Assembly: GCF_003335585.1 (NCBI RefSeq)
Contig: NZ_QBFD01000001.1
Coordinates: 1-64,000, forward strand
DNA from: Sulfitobacter sp. DFL-14
GTDB taxonomy: Bacteria; Pseudomonadota; Alphaproteobacteria; Rhodobacterales; Rhodobacteraceae
Reading direction: 5' to 3'
Length of the DNA: 64,000 nucleotides
Shown: positions 24,693-34,593 of the stretch, piece by piece
Position numbering within the stretch: position 1 is the stretch's first letter
Layout of the letters: every line of letters begins with the position of its first letter
Program-made: the position numbers and the translations under genes
Notes under the pieces: generated by a model
Seen by the model: the letters and a program-made list of their open reading frames with translations, nothing else
The model's database searches: none
What the model was told of the DNA's origin: nothing

Positions 24693-26114
24693 TCAGGTGG
24701 CGGAACCGCCCACCGTCAGCCCGCCGATCATCAGCGTCGGCTGGCCCACGCCCACCGGCACCCACTGGCCCTGCTTGCCGCAATTGCCCATGCCGGGGTC
24801 AAGGCTGGGGTCATTGCCGATGGCCCTGATCTGTTTCAGCGCGGTGGCCCCGTCGCCGATCAGCGTCGCCCCCTTGACCGGTGCGCCGACCACGCCGTTC
24901 TGAACCCGGTAGGCCTCGGTGCAGGAGAACACGAACTTGCCATTGGTGATATCGACCTGACCGCCACCGAATCCCACCGCATAGATGCCATCGCGCAGAT
25001 CCGCCACGATATCGCCGGGGGCTGCATCGCCGCCCAGCATATAGGTGTTGGTCATGCGCGGCATGGGAATATGCGCAAAGGATTCGCGCCGCCCGTTGCC
25101 GGTGCTCTTGACCCCCATCAGCCGCGCATTCTGCCGGTCCTGCATGTAACCCACCAGCCGCCCGTCCTCGATCAGCACGTTCCTGGCCGAGGGCGTGCCC
25201 TCGTCATCGACGCTGATCGACCCGCGCCGGTCCGGGATCGTCCCGTCGTCCAGCACCGTGACCCCGGGGGCGGCGATCTGCTGGCCCATCAGTCCGGCAA
25301 AGGCTGACGATCCCTTGCGGTTGAAATCGCCCTCCAGCCCGTGGCCAATGGCCTCGTGCAGCAGGATACCGGGCCAGCCGGGGCCCAGCACCACATCCAT
25401 CACACCTGCGGGGGCAGGCACGGCATCAAGGTTGACCACCGCGACGCGCAGCGCCTCGCGCGCCTTGGCCTGCCAGTCTTCGGGGGCCAGCATGCCATCC
25501 AGCCCGATCCGCCCGCCGCCGCCTGCCGTGCCGCTTTCGCGGCGGCCGTTCTGTTCGACGATGACCGAGACATTCACCCGCGTCATCGGGCGCACATCCC
25601 TGACGGAGGTGCCTTCCGGTCGGAGAATCTCGATTTCCTGCAGCGAGGCCGAAATGCTGGCGCTGACCTGCACCACCCGGCTGTCCAGATCGCGGGCAAA
25701 GGCGTCGATCTCGCGCAGGGTCTGGATCTTGACGGGAAAGGCGGCCCCGGCGATCGGATCCTCGTCCGTATAGAGCTTGCGGTTGGTCCCCTCCGGCGCA
25801 TCGGCCCAGGTGCCGCCGCCATCTGCCACGGCCAGGCGCGCAGTCTCGCAGGCGCGTTCCAAAGCGGCATGGGAGACTTCGGTGGAATGGGCGTAACCCG
25901 CCACCTCGCCGCGCACCGCGCGCAATCCGAACCCTTCGGAGGCATCATAGCTTGCCGTCTTGAGCCGCCCGTCATCGAACATCAGCCCCTCGGACCGGCG
26001 CCGTTCAAAGAACAGCTCGCCATCATCGGCACCAGCAACGGCCTCGCGCAGGGTTTTCAGGGCCGCATCGCGGTCCAGCAGGTCGTTGAAGGGGGAAAAG
26101 GGGGTGCTGCTCAT
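24693..26114 (-). CDS. tldD: Metalloprotease TldD
   Basis: A 473-aa TldD/PmbA-family zinc protease. The metal motif HEAIGHGLEGDF lies near residue 253. In other bacteria TldD with TldE matures peptide toxins and removes N-terminal tags; no tldE is in the window. ATG 26114 has CAGGACA upstream. Its promoter shares the 180-bp region 26115-26294 with the divergent cox genes. Confidence 0.92.
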   Translation of the reverse strand: MSSTPFSPFNDLLDRDAALKTLREAVAGADDGELFFERRRSEGLMFDDGRLKTASYDASEGFGLRAVRGEVAGYAHSTEVSHAALERACETARLAVADGGGTWADAPEGTNRKLYTDEDPIAGAAFPVKIQTLREIDAFARDLDSRVVQVSASISASLQEIEILRPEGTSVRDVRPMTRVNVSVIVEQNGRRESGTAGGGGRIGLDGMLAPEDWQAKAREALRVAVVNLDAVPAPAGVMDVVLGPGWPGILLHEAIGHGLEGDFNRKGSSAFAGLMGQQIAAPGVTVLDDGTIPDRRGSISVDDEGTPSARNVLIEDGRLVGYMQDRQNARLMGVKSTGNGRRESFAHIPMPRMTNTYMLGGDAAPGDIVADLRDGIYAVGFGGGQVDITNGKFVFSCTEAYRVQNGVVGAPVKGATLIGDGATALKQIRAIGNDPSLDPGMGNCGKQGQWVPVGVGQPTLMIGGLTVGGSAT

Positions 26115-26294
26115 GAAATTGTCCTGAATTGGTGCCACAAAATGCGCATCGCGTCTGTTTGCCGCAATCGAAGTGGCTTTATCTTGAGGATAGAATATGA
26201 TTGTAAGCACCCAGATTACAACGGGGCGGGCAGGGATCATCTGCTTCTTCCGGCGAAACCGTAGCCAAACATGGTCACAAGATCAGGACGACTT

Positions 26295-27221
26295 ATGAAA
26301 AAACTTCTCTCTCTTAGCGCGCTCTTGGCAGGCCTCGGGGCCATGCCGGTACTGGCCCAGGACAATCTGCGCATTGATGGGCTTGAGGTCATTGGTACGC
26401 CCGTGGATGGCAAAATGGGCTTTCAGCCCGCTGTGACACGGCTGGCGCAGGATATTCATGATCTCGACTGGCTGATCCTTGTGATCATCACCGTGATCAC
26501 GCTGTTCGTGACGGGCCTGATCCTTTGGGTTGTTGTGCGCTACAGCAAGAAGCGGAATCCGAACCCGTCTTCCTTTACCCATAATACGCCTGTTGAAATC
26601 GCCTGGACCGTCGGTCCGATCGTGATTCTGGTGCTGATCGGCGCCTATTCGCTGCCGATCCTGTTCCGCCAGCAGGAAATTCCCGAAGCCGACATCACCA
26701 TCAAGGCGACCGGCAACCAGTGGTACTGGTCCTATGAATATGTGGACGAAGGTTTCGGCTTTGACAGCTACATGATCGGCGCGCCTGCCACCCTGACCGC
26801 CGAGGACGAAGCCGCAGGTGCCATCGCCAACACCCTGGACGATGTCATGGTGGCCAAGCTTGAAGCCGCCGGTTATTCGCGTGACGAATGGCTGCTGGCG
26901 ACAGATACCGCTGTTGTCGTGCCGGTGGGCAAGACCATCGTGATGCAGGTCACCGGCTCTGACGTGATCCACGCCTGGACTGTTCCGGCCTTTGGCGTGA
27001 AGCAGGACGCGGTGCCGGGCCGTCTGGCCGAACTCTGGTTCAGCGCGGAGCGTGAAGGTGTCTATTTCGGCCAGTGTTCCGAACTTTGCGGCCAGGCCCA
27101 TGCCTATATGCCGATCACTGTCAAAGTGGTGTCCGAAGCCGCCTATGCCGACTGGCTGGGCAAGGCCAAGGAGGAATACGCCGGTATTCCCCAGACGCTG
27201 ACAGTCGCTTCGGCTGACTGA
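26295..27221 (+). CDS. coxB: Cytochrome c oxidase subunit II
   Basis: A 308-aa subunit carrying the CuA centre. Signal peptide [21 protein letters not shown]; two membrane helices ([20 protein letters not shown] and [20 protein letters not shown]); CuA ligands in [14 protein letters not shown] with an upstream His in [10 protein letters not shown]. It accepts electrons from cytochrome c in the aa3-type oxidase. AGGACGACTT precedes the ATG at 26295. The catalytic subunit coxA is absent, as is usual for this cluster in the family. Confidence 0.95.
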   Translation: MKKLLSLSALLAGLGAMPVLAQDNLRIDGLEVIGTPVDGKMGFQPAVTRLAQDIHDLDWLILVIITVITLFVTGLILWVVVRYSKKRNPNPSSFTHNTPVEIAWTVGPIVILVLIGAYSLPILFRQQEIPEADITIKATGNQWYWSYEYVDEGFGFDSYMIGAPATLTAEDEAAGAIANTLDDVMVAKLEAAGYSRDEWLLATDTAVVVPVGKTIVMQVTGSDVIHAWTVPAFGVKQDAVPGRLAELWFSAEREGVYFGQCSELCGQAHAYMPITVKVVSEAAYADWLGKAKEEYAGIPQTLTVASAD

Positions 27222-27228
27222 TCCTCGC

Positions 27229-27304
27229 GGCGCGGTGTCCGTCACCGCGCCCGACCTGCAGGCCCAAGTGGCCTGCAGTGATTGTATGGTGGATGCTGTC
27301 CACC
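27229..27304 (+). repeat. Three consecutive perfect hairpins between coxB and ctaB
   Basis: Hairpin 1: GGCGCGGTG (27229-27237), loop TCCGT, CACCGCGCC. Hairpin 2: CTGCAGGCC (27256-27264), loop CAAGT, GGCCTGCAG. Hairpin 3: GGTGGA (27288-27293), loop TGCTG, TCCACC. All pair perfectly with 5-nt loops. None is followed by a T-run, so they look more like mRNA stability or processing elements than full terminators. Confidence 0.75.
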
Positions 27305-27327
27305 CTGTTGCCAGCTAAAGGTGTCCC

Positions 27328-28263
27328 ATGACCGACGTCAGCCAAACGCCAGCCTTGGAAAACGAAGCGGAACTGGGTGATTACTTTGCCCTGTTGAAGC
27401 CGCGCGTGATGCAACTGGTGGTCTTCACGGCCCTGGTTGGCATGCTGGCCGCACCGGTGTCGGTGCATCCGGTGATCGGTTTCGCCTCCATCCTCTTTGT
27501 GGCCATTGGCGCGGGGGCGTCGGGTGCGCTGAACATGTGGTGGGATGCGGACATTGACTCGGTGATGCGCCGCACGGCCAAGCGGCCCATTCCGGCAGGC
27601 AAGGTGCAACCGGGCGAGGCGCTGGCGCTGGGCGTGGGGCTTTCGTTCCTCTCTGTCATGATGCTGGGCCTCTCCGCGAATCTTCTGGCAGCGGGCATGC
27701 TGCTGTTCACCATCTTTTTCTATGCCGTCGTCTATTCCATGTGGCTCAAGCGTGCGACGCCGCAGAACATCGTGATCGGCGGCGCGGCGGGGGCCTTTCC
27801 GCCGGTAATCGGCTGGATCATCGCAACCGGCAGTTTCTCGGTCGAGGCCTGGCTGATGTTCGCGCTGATCTTCATGTGGACTCCGCCGCATTTCTGGGCG
27901 CTGGCGCTGTTCATGCGGTCCGATTATGACGATGCGAATGTGCCGATGCTGACCGTGACCCACGGCCGCCCGGCCACACGCCGTCACATCATGGCCTATA
28001 CCGTGCTGCTTGCGCTGCTGGCTGTCGGCACCGGCTTTACCGCCATCGGCGGCTATATCTATCTGACCGTATCGGTGGTGCTGAACCTGCTGTTCCTGAT
28101 CGGCGCATGGCGCATCTGGCAGCGGGACGAGGCAGCGGCCGAAGCGGACAATTATATGGTGGAGCGCAAGTTCTTCCTTCTGTCACTGTATTACCTGTTC
28201 CTGCACTTCAGCGCGATCCTGGTCGAGGCGACGCTGCGGACCTGGGGCATGGGAGGCTGGTAA
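27328..28263 (+). CDS. ctaB: Protoheme IX farnesyltransferase (heme O synthase)
   Basis: A 311-aa UbiA-family membrane enzyme that adds farnesyl to heme B to give heme O, the first step to heme A for the oxidase. The prenyl-diphosphate motif N69-x3-D73-x3-D77 is seen in NMWWDADIDSVM, and a second Asp-rich loop in MRSDYDDANVPML. Several membrane helices are visible. Its stop overlaps the next gene as TAATG. Confidence 0.94.
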   Translation: MTDVSQTPALENEAELGDYFALLKPRVMQLVVFTALVGMLAAPVSVHPVIGFASILFVAIGAGASGALNMWWDADIDSVMRRTAKRPIPAGKVQPGEALALGVGLSFLSVMMLGLSANLLAAGMLLFTIFFYAVVYSMWLKRATPQNIVIGGAAGAFPPVIGWIIATGSFSVEAWLMFALIFMWTPPHFWALALFMRSDYDDANVPMLTVTHGRPATRRHIMAYTVLLALLAVGTGFTAIGGYIYLTVSVVLNLLFLIGAWRIWQRDEAAAEADNYMVERKFFLLSLYYLFLHFSAILVEATLRTWGMGGW

Positions 28264-28448
28264 TGGCCATTCGCGCAGAGCATGAGATTCACACCAGACG
28301 CAAGGGCCGCAACGTCGGCGTCGGCCTGATGCTGGGCGGCTTCGTGGTGCTGGTCATGGTGCTGACCTTTGTCAAGATTACCCAGACCGATTTCACCCGC
28401 GCGCCGGGAACAGCCAATCCGCCCGCCGCCGTTGGGGGGCAGGACTGA
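28263..28448 (+). CDS. Small single-pass membrane protein of the cox cluster
   Basis: A 61-aa protein: a charged N-terminus (IRAEHEIHTRRKGRN), one hydrophobic helix (VGVGLMLGGFVVLVMVLTFV) and a short periplasmic tail. It overlaps ctaB (TAATG) and ctaG (TGATG), so it is almost certainly translated. Small proteins at this position occur in related oxidase clusters and may be an assembly factor or minor subunit. The function is not established. Confidence 0.8.
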   Translation: MAIRAEHEIHTRRKGRNVGVGLMLGGFVVLVMVLTFVKITQTDFTRAPGTANPPAAVGGQD

Positions 28449-29023
28449 TGGCAATTACCGGCCCGCAGAAGACAGTTCTTCAAACCGTTTCTGTTGTCGT
28501 CCTCATGGGCGGGCTGGCCTGGGCCTCCGTGCCTTTCTATGACTGGTTCTGCCGGGTCACCGGCTTTGGCGGCGTGCCGCAGGTCGTGGGCGGCGGCGGT
28601 GACAATATCCTCGACCAGACCATCAAGGTCCGCTTCGACGGCAACCTCAACAGCGGCATGCCCTGGAGCTTCAAGCCGGTGGAGCGCGAGATGGAAGTGC
28701 GCATCGGCGAGACCGCCCTTGCCTTCTACGAGGCGCATAATCCCACGGATCGGCCCATTGCCGGGCAGGCCAGCTATAACGTGACGCCCTATTCTGCGGG
28801 GGCGTTCTTCGACAAGATCGACTGTTTCTGCTTCACCGAACAGGTTCTCGCCCCCGGTGAGACCGTGCAGATGCCGGTCAGCTTCTATGTCGATCCCGAA
28901 ATCGTCAATGACAGGGATGGCAAGTATGTACACACCATCACCCTGTCATATACATTCTACGAAATTGATCTGCCCGAGGGCTATGCCGCCCTTGATGCAG
29001 AGACAGCAACAGACCTGAATTAA
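28448..29023 (+). CDS. ctaG: Cytochrome c oxidase copper assembly protein CtaG/Cox11
   Basis: A 191-aa membrane-anchored periplasmic protein that delivers copper to the CuB site of subunit I. One N-terminal helix ([19 protein letters not shown]) is followed by a beta domain with the copper-binding CFCF motif (Cys126, Cys128) and [11 protein letters not shown]. It sits between the 61-aa gene and coxC. Confidence 0.93.
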   Translation: MAITGPQKTVLQTVSVVVLMGGLAWASVPFYDWFCRVTGFGGVPQVVGGGGDNILDQTIKVRFDGNLNSGMPWSFKPVEREMEVRIGETALAFYEAHNPTDRPIAGQASYNVTPYSAGAFFDKIDCFCFTEQVLAPGETVQMPVSFYVDPEIVNDRDGKYVHTITLSYTFYEIDLPEGYAALDAETATDLN

Positions 29024-29042
29024 TCAAGAGGGACCCCGGCAC

Positions 29043-29855
29043 ATGGCCCATGCTAAGAACCACGACTACCATATTCTCGCCCCGTCCAGCTGGCCGCTGA
29101 TCGGCGCGATCAGCGGCTTTGCCATGCTGCTCGGCGCTGTCCTGTGGATGCATGACGTGACACCGTTCCTGTTCTGGGGCGGCTTTGTGGGCGTGCTTTA
29201 TGTGATGTTCGCCTGGTGGAAAGACGTCGTCGCAGAAAGCCACATCGGCGATCATACTCCGGTCGTGCGCATCGGCCTGCGCTATGGCTTCATCCTGTTC
29301 ATCATGTCCGAGGTGATGTTCTTTGTCGCCTGGTTCTGGACCTTCTTCAAACAGGCCCTCTACCCGATGAACGAATACGTGGGCTCGGAATACGTGCCGC
29401 CGGTCTTCGACCCGGTGAACGCCTTCCACCTGCCGCTGATCAACACGCTGATCCTGCTGCTGTCGGGCTGCGCGGTGACATGGGCACACCATGCGCTGGT
29501 GCACGAGAACAACCGCAAGGACCTGGTCAGCGGGCTGGCAATCTCCATCGTGCTGGGCATCGCCTTTACCGCGCTGCAGGCCTATGAATACGGCGAGCTG
29601 CTTTTGCATCATGAATGGACCTTTGGCGGCGACGCGTTCTTTTCCGCCTTCTTCATGGCCACCGGTTTCCACGGCGCACATGTGATCATCGGCACCGTGT
29701 TCCTGACGGTTTGCCTGATCCGCGCCATGCGGGGTGATTTCACACCCGAAAAGCACGTCGGTTTCGAGGCCGCTGCCTGGTACTGGCACTTCGTGGACGT
29801 CGTCTGGCTGTTCCTGTTCTTTGCCGTCTACATCTGGGGCGTGCCTGCGGGCTGA
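29043..29855 (+). CDS. coxC: Cytochrome c oxidase subunit III
   Basis: A 270-aa membrane subunit with seven predicted helices. Landmarks: [39 protein letters not shown] and the C-terminal [15 protein letters not shown]. It stabilises the catalytic core. It is followed by a strong terminator, so the promoter of surf1 and downstream genes may be separate. Confidence 0.95.
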   Translation: MAHAKNHDYHILAPSSWPLIGAISGFAMLLGAVLWMHDVTPFLFWGGFVGVLYVMFAWWKDVVAESHIGDHTPVVRIGLRYGFILFIMSEVMFFVAWFWTFFKQALYPMNEYVGSEYVPPVFDPVNAFHLPLINTLILLLSGCAVTWAHHALVHENNRKDLVSGLAISIVLGIAFTALQAYEYGELLLHHEWTFGGDAFFSAFFMATGFHGAHVIIGTVFLTVCLIRAMRGDFTPEKHVGFEAAAWYWHFVDVVWLFLFFAVYIWGVPAG

Positions 29856-29900
29856 TCCTTCGCGCGGGGTTGCATCCGCCGCCCCGTCGCCTAAAACCCC

Positions 29901-29930
29901 AAAGCGCGCGATCCGCTTCGCGCGCTTTTT
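29901..29930 (+). terminator. Intrinsic terminator after coxC
   Basis: AAAGCGCGCG (29901-29910) and CGCGCGCTTT (29919-29928) form a perfect 10-bp stem with an 8-nt loop, running into a T5 tract. It lies 46 bp after the coxC stop. Confidence 0.85.
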
Positions 29931-29951
29931 CGTTGCAACACGGACCCCTGC

Positions 29952-30623
29952 ATGAGCCGCGCGCTTTTTGTCATCCTCATCGGTCTCGGCGGTGCCGCCA
30001 TCCTGATCAGCCTCGGCGTCTGGCAGGTGCAGCGCCTGACCTGGAAACAGGGCATCCTGGCCGAGATCAATGGCAGGATCGAGGCGCCCGCCGTCCCCCT
30101 GCCGGAGCAGCCCGACCCAAAAGAGGCGGCCTATCTGCCCGTCAAGGTTACCGGAAGCTTTGAAGGGCAGACCCTGCGCGTACTTGTCTCGCAGAAAGAT
30201 CAGGGCGCGGGCTACCGTTTGATCACCGCGTTGAACACCGGAAATCGTCGGGTGCTGGTGGATCGCGGTTACATCCCCAATGAGGCGGTTGCACCCCCGC
30301 TGCCGGACGGCCCGGTGACAATCACCGGCAACCTGCAATGGCCGCAGGAGACCGACAGTTTCACACCCGCCCCGGACATTGACGGCAACATCTGGTTCGC
30401 CCGCGATGTCACCGCCATGTCACAGCTCTTGCAAAGCGAACCGGTGCTGGTGGTTGCGCGCGCCCTGTCGTATGACGCGGCACCGGTGTCGCCCTTGCCC
30501 GTGGACACGTCGCGTATCCCGAACGATCATCTGCAATATGCCATTACATGGTTTTCGCTGGCGGCAATCTGGGCCGCCATGTCCCTCTATTTCCTGCGCC
30601 GCCGTGCCAAAACCGAAAGCTGA
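29952..30623 (+). CDS. surf1: SURF1 family oxidase assembly protein
   Basis: A 223-aa protein with one helix at each end (FVILIGLGGAAILISLGVWQ; QYAITWFSLAAIWAAMSLYF) around a periplasmic domain containing VLVDRGYIPNEA. It helps place heme A into subunit I. It follows the coxC terminator and is followed by thrC after 4 bp. Confidence 0.9.
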   Translation: MSRALFVILIGLGGAAILISLGVWQVQRLTWKQGILAEINGRIEAPAVPLPEQPDPKEAAYLPVKVTGSFEGQTLRVLVSQKDQGAGYRLITALNTGNRRVLVDRGYIPNEAVAPPLPDGPVTITGNLQWPQETDSFTPAPDIDGNIWFARDVTAMSQLLQSEPVLVVARALSYDAAPVSPLPVDTSRIPNDHLQYAITWFSLAAIWAAMSLYFLRRRAKTES

Positions 30624-30627
30624 ACCC

Positions 30628-32016
30628 ATGCGCTATATCTCCACACGGGGCCAGGCCCCCGCGCTGACCTTTGAAGAGGCGATGCTGACCGGGCTGGCGC
30701 GCGACGGCGGTCTCTATGTGCCAGAAGTGATTCCGACCCTGACCTCCGACCAGATCGCGGCGCTGCATGGCAAAAGTTATGAGGAAACGGCCTTTGCCGT
30801 CATGCGCCCCTTTATCGGAGATACCTTCAGCGACGACGCTTTCCGCGCCATCATCGACCGTGCCTATGCCGGGTTCAGCCATGGCGCCCGCGCGCCGCTG
30901 GTGCAGCTGGCCCCCGGCCATTTCCTGCTGGAGCTGTTTCACGGCCCGACTCTGGCGTTCAAGGATTTCGCCATGCAGATGATCGGCCAGATGTTCCAGG
31001 CGGCGCTTGCCCGCCGGGGCGACCGGGTGACCATCGTCGGCGCGACCTCGGGCGATACCGGATCGGCGGCGATCGAGGCGTTTCGGGGGTTGAGCAACGT
31101 GGATGTCTTCATCCTCTACCCGCATGGCCGGGTCAGCGACGTGCAGCGCCGCCAGATGACCACGCCGTCGGAATCCAACGTGCATGCGCTGGCCGTCGAT
31201 GGCGATTTCGACGATTGTCAGGCCCGGCTGAAGGATATGTTCAACGATTTCGAGTTCCGCGACAGTGTAAAGCTGGCGGGCGTCAATTCGATCAACTGGG
31301 GCCGGGTGCTGGCACAGGTGGTCTATTACTTCTCTGCCGCTGTCAGCCTCGGCGCGCCTGAGCGCGAGGTCAGCTTTACCGTGCCCACAGGCAATTTCGG
31401 TGACATCTTCGCAGGCTATATCGCCAAGCGGATGGGCCTGCCGATCCGCGACCTGGTTGTGGCCACCAACCAGAACGACATCCTGGACCGCTGCCTGAAG
31501 GGGCAGGGGTATCACAAGTCCTCTGTGCATCCCTCGATCAGCCCTTCGATGGACATTCAGGTCTCCTCGAACTTCGAACGCGCGCTGTTTGATGCCTACG
31601 GGCGCGACGGCAACGCGGTGGGGCAACTGATGGCCGAGCTGGGGCAGGGCGGTTTCGACGTGAGCCAGGGCGCGATGCAGGCCCTGCAGGCCATTTATCG
31701 CTCGGGCCGCGCCTCGGAAGAGGAGACCTCCGCCACCATCACAAGCGCCCGTGAAACCATGGGCGAGTTGCTCTGTCCGCATTCCGCCGTGGGGGTCAAG
31801 GTCGCCGAGGAACATCGTGACGCGACCACCCCAATGGTCACACTGGCCACGGCACATCCGGCGAAATTCCCCGATGCGGTCGAGGCTGCCACCGGACTGC
31901 GCCCTGACCTGCCGCCGCATATGGCGGACCTTTTTGACCGGCCGGAGCGTTTCACACGCATCGACAACGATCTCGGTGCCCTGAAAAAACATATCAAGGA
32001 AAATCTTTCCGCATGA
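30628..32016 (+). CDS. thrC: Threonine synthase
   Basis: A 462-aa PLP enzyme that converts phosphohomoserine to threonine. The cofactor lysine is K112 in FHGPTLAFKDFAMQ; the phosphate loop is GATSGDTGSAAIEAF. The start MRYISTRGQAP is the conserved one. It overlaps the M16 peptidase gene as ATGA, an arrangement common in this group. Confidence 0.94.
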   Translation: MRYISTRGQAPALTFEEAMLTGLARDGGLYVPEVIPTLTSDQIAALHGKSYEETAFAVMRPFIGDTFSDDAFRAIIDRAYAGFSHGARAPLVQLAPGHFLLELFHGPTLAFKDFAMQMIGQMFQAALARRGDRVTIVGATSGDTGSAAIEAFRGLSNVDVFILYPHGRVSDVQRRQMTTPSESNVHALAVDGDFDDCQARLKDMFNDFEFRDSVKLAGVNSINWGRVLAQVVYYFSAAVSLGAPEREVSFTVPTGNFGDIFAGYIAKRMGLPIRDLVVATNQNDILDRCLKGQGYHKSSVHPSISPSMDIQVSSNFERALFDAYGRDGNAVGQLMAELGQGGFDVSQGAMQALQAIYRSGRASEEETSATITSARETMGELLCPHSAVGVKVAEEHRDATTPMVTLATAHPAKFPDAVEAATGLRPDLPPHMADLFDRPERFTRIDNDLGALKKHIKENLSA

Positions 32017-33275
32017 GCCTGAACCAGACCCGCCTGCCCAATGGCTTTCGCATCGTGACCGAACATATGCCGGGGCTTGCCTCGGCCTCCGTCGGGGTGT
32101 GGGTGACTGCGGGCGGACGCCACGAGACGCCGCAACAGAACGGCATCGCACATTTCCTTGAACATATGGCGTTCAAGGGCACGGCCAGACGCAGCTCGCT
32201 CCAGATTGCCGAGGCGATCGAGGATGTGGGCGGCTATATCAACGCCTATACCTCGCGCGAGGTGACGGCCTATTACGTGCGGGTGCTGGAAAACGACGTG
32301 GCGCTGGGGCTGGACGTGATTGCCGACATCCTGCGCAACCCGGTGCTGGACCCCAGGGAGATCGAGGTCGAGCGCGGCGTGATCCTGCAGGAAATCGGGC
32401 AGGCGCTGGATACCCCCGATGACGTGATTTTCGACTGGCTGCAGGAAGAAGCCTATCCTGACCAGCCGCTGGGACGCACCATTCTTGGGCCGACCGAACG
32501 GGTGTCGAATTTCAACCGTCAGGACCTGCAGGGTTTCATTGCCGATCACTACGGCCCCGACCAGATGATCCTTGCCGCCGCCGGTGCCGTGAACCACGAC
32601 GAGATCGTGAAACTGGCAGAGACCCTGTTTGGCGACATGCAGGCCAAGCCGATGTTCCAGATGCAGAACGCCACCTTCCGGGGCGGCGAGACCCGGCAGG
32701 TCAAGGCACTGGAGCAGGCCCATTTCGCGCTGGGATTCGAATCGCCCGGCTACCGTGCCGACGATATCTACGTGGCGCAGATTTATGCCTCCGCGCTGGG
32801 CGGCGGCATGTCGAGCCGCCTGTTCCAGGAAGTCCGCGAGAACCGCGGGCTGTGCTATACGATCTTTGCCCAGGCCGGGGCCTATGCCGACACCGGCATG
32901 ACCACGATCTATGCGGGCACATCTGCCGCGCAACTGCCGGAGTTGGCCGGGATCACCATTGACGAAATGAAGCGTGCCGCCAGTGACATGTCGCCGGCCG
33001 AGGTTGCCCGCGCCCGCGCACAGATGAAAGCGGGCCTGCTGATGGGGCTGGAAAGCCCCTCCAACAGGGCCGAACGGCTGGCGCGGCTGATCCAGATATG
33101 GGACCGCATCCCGCCCCTGTCCGAGACCATCGAGAAAATCGACGCCGTGACCACCGGTGATGTGCGCGACCTGGCGCAACATATGGCAGAGATTTCGCCG
33201 GCGGCACTGGCGCTCTACGGCCCGGTGGAGAACGCGCCGACGCTGGATGCGTTACAGGCCCGACGCGCTGCCTGA
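32013..33275 (+). CDS. M16 family zinc peptidase (processing peptidase-like)
   Basis: A 420-aa protein with the inverted zinc motif HFLEH (47-51) in a typical MAFKGT context and a second-domain segment GLCYTIFAQAGAYADTG. It is related to the mitochondrial processing peptidase beta subunit. Its bacterial substrate is unknown. It overlaps both thrC and the following GNAT gene. Confidence 0.9.
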   Translation: MSLNQTRLPNGFRIVTEHMPGLASASVGVWVTAGGRHETPQQNGIAHFLEHMAFKGTARRSSLQIAEAIEDVGGYINAYTSREVTAYYVRVLENDVALGLDVIADILRNPVLDPREIEVERGVILQEIGQALDTPDDVIFDWLQEEAYPDQPLGRTILGPTERVSNFNRQDLQGFIADHYGPDQMILAAAGAVNHDEIVKLAETLFGDMQAKPMFQMQNATFRGGETRQVKALEQAHFALGFESPGYRADDIYVAQIYASALGGGMSSRLFQEVRENRGLCYTIFAQAGAYADTGMTTIYAGTSAAQLPELAGITIDEMKRAASDMSPAEVARARAQMKAGLLMGLESPSNRAERLARLIQIWDRIPPLSETIEKIDAVTTGDVRDLAQHMAEISPAALALYGPVENAPTLDALQARRAA

Positions 33276-33859
33276 TGCTGTTGGTCAAACGGAAAATACG
33301 CATCGAAACAGAGAGGCTGACCCTGCGTCCGCCGCAACATGCCGATTTCCGCGACTGGACCAGCCTGAGGATCAGAAGCCGCGATTACCTGACCAAATGG
33401 GAACCGGCCTGGGCCGAAGACCACCTGACGCGCAAGGCCTTTACCAACCGGGTCTACTGGGCGCAGCGGTCGGTGAATTCCGGCACCGCCATGCCGCTGT
33501 TCCTGATCCGGCGCGAGGATCGGACTCTGGTGGGGGCGATCACGCTGGACAACGTGCGCCGGGGCCCCGCGCAATCGGCCACGCTGGGCTATTGGACCGG
33601 CGAAACCTTTGCCAGGCATGGCTATATGCGCGAGGCGATAGAGGCGATGGTGCATCACGCCTTTACCCGCATGGACCTGAGCCGGATCGAGGCGGCCTGC
33701 CTGCCCGAAAACGGCCCCTCGCGCGGGTTGCTGGAAAAGACCGGTTTCAAATACGAGGGCGTCGCGCAGAGCTATCTGCAAATCGACGGGCGCTGGCGGA
33801 CACATGTCCTCTATGCCGCGCTGCGCGGTGACCGGCGGGGCAAATCAGAAGCGGGATAG
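33275..33859 (+). CDS. GNAT N-acetyltransferase (RimJ/RimL-like)
   Basis: A 194-aa protein. ETERLTLRPPQHADF is the usual start of RimJ-type enzymes, and GYWTGETFARHGYMREAIEAM and EAACLPENGPSRGLLEKTGF are the acetyl-CoA and C-terminal motifs. It may acetylate a ribosomal protein N-terminus, but the substrate cannot be told. It overlaps the M16 gene by one base. Confidence 0.87.
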   Translation: MLLVKRKIRIETERLTLRPPQHADFRDWTSLRIRSRDYLTKWEPAWAEDHLTRKAFTNRVYWAQRSVNSGTAMPLFLIRREDRTLVGAITLDNVRRGPAQSATLGYWTGETFARHGYMREAIEAMVHHAFTRMDLSRIEAACLPENGPSRGLLEKTGFKYEGVAQSYLQIDGRWRTHVLYAALRGDRRGKSEAG

Positions 33860-33925
33860 GGCTTGGACCGCGCGGAGCCGATACCTCAATGTCACCGGCC
33901 CGGTACAAGCCGCCCCCCGCGCGTT

Positions 33926-34393
33926 CTAATGCGCAGTTGCCGTTCGCGCCTGCGCCTCTACCGACAACAGGGCGTCGCTGAGGGTTTCGGCCTGGGTGAT
34001 CGCATAAAGGCTGTAGGCAACGCGCCAGTCCGGGCCATCCCGGCGTTCCAGCCACGAATAGGTCTGGTAGGGGGGCTGTAGCAATTCCTCGCCCCGATAG
34101 ATGCGCGCCTCGTGCAGGGATTCGACCAGGTTCTTGCTTTTGAACTTGGCCTCCAAGCAATGCCGGACCACCCGGGTCACGCCGCGTTCGCGGTAGTTGG
34201 CGCGCACGGCGCGGAAGATCTGGTGCAGTGTTTCCCTGTCGGTCACAAAACGGCGCCCCTCGATGGTTTCGAGATGCTGGGGCAGGATGAAACAGGGCGC
34301 AAATGCGTCGAAGTCGCCGCTCATCAATGCGACGCCGGTGCGACGCAGAAGATATTCGGCTATGTCACTTGCCTTTTCGAACTCGGTGGACAC
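33926..34393 (-). CDS. NTF2/SnoaL-like protein of unknown function
   Basis: A 155-aa protein whose helix-beta layout (FEKASDIAEYLLRRTGVALM; then beta-rich YQTYSWLERRDGPDWRVAYS) resembles the NTF2-like fold. No catalytic residues are recognised. The start is set at a GTG (34393) because GGAGGGA lies nine bases upstream; the longer ATG frame lacks this. It stands alone, facing the GNAT gene. Confidence 0.65.
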   Translation of the reverse strand: MSTEFEKASDIAEYLLRRTGVALMSGDFDAFAPCFILPQHLETIEGRRFVTDRETLHQIFRAVRANYRERGVTRVVRHCLEAKFKSKNLVESLHEARIYRGEELLQPPYQTYSWLERRDGPDWRVAYSLYAITQAETLSDALLSVEAQARTATAH

Positions 34394-34593
34394 GGGGGCA
34401 ATCCCTCCTTGGACATTGGCGAAACTGGTACCAAACGCGCAACCGCCGTCCCCTGGATCGCGCGCGAACAATTACGTCGGGGTGATCATACACGGAATTC
34501 CCCGAACGCGATGACGAAACAATCACACAACAATGGCGATTCTATGGAATCAGACAGGTTTCGCCCGGATTTTTCGCGGCATGCCCTGCTTAC

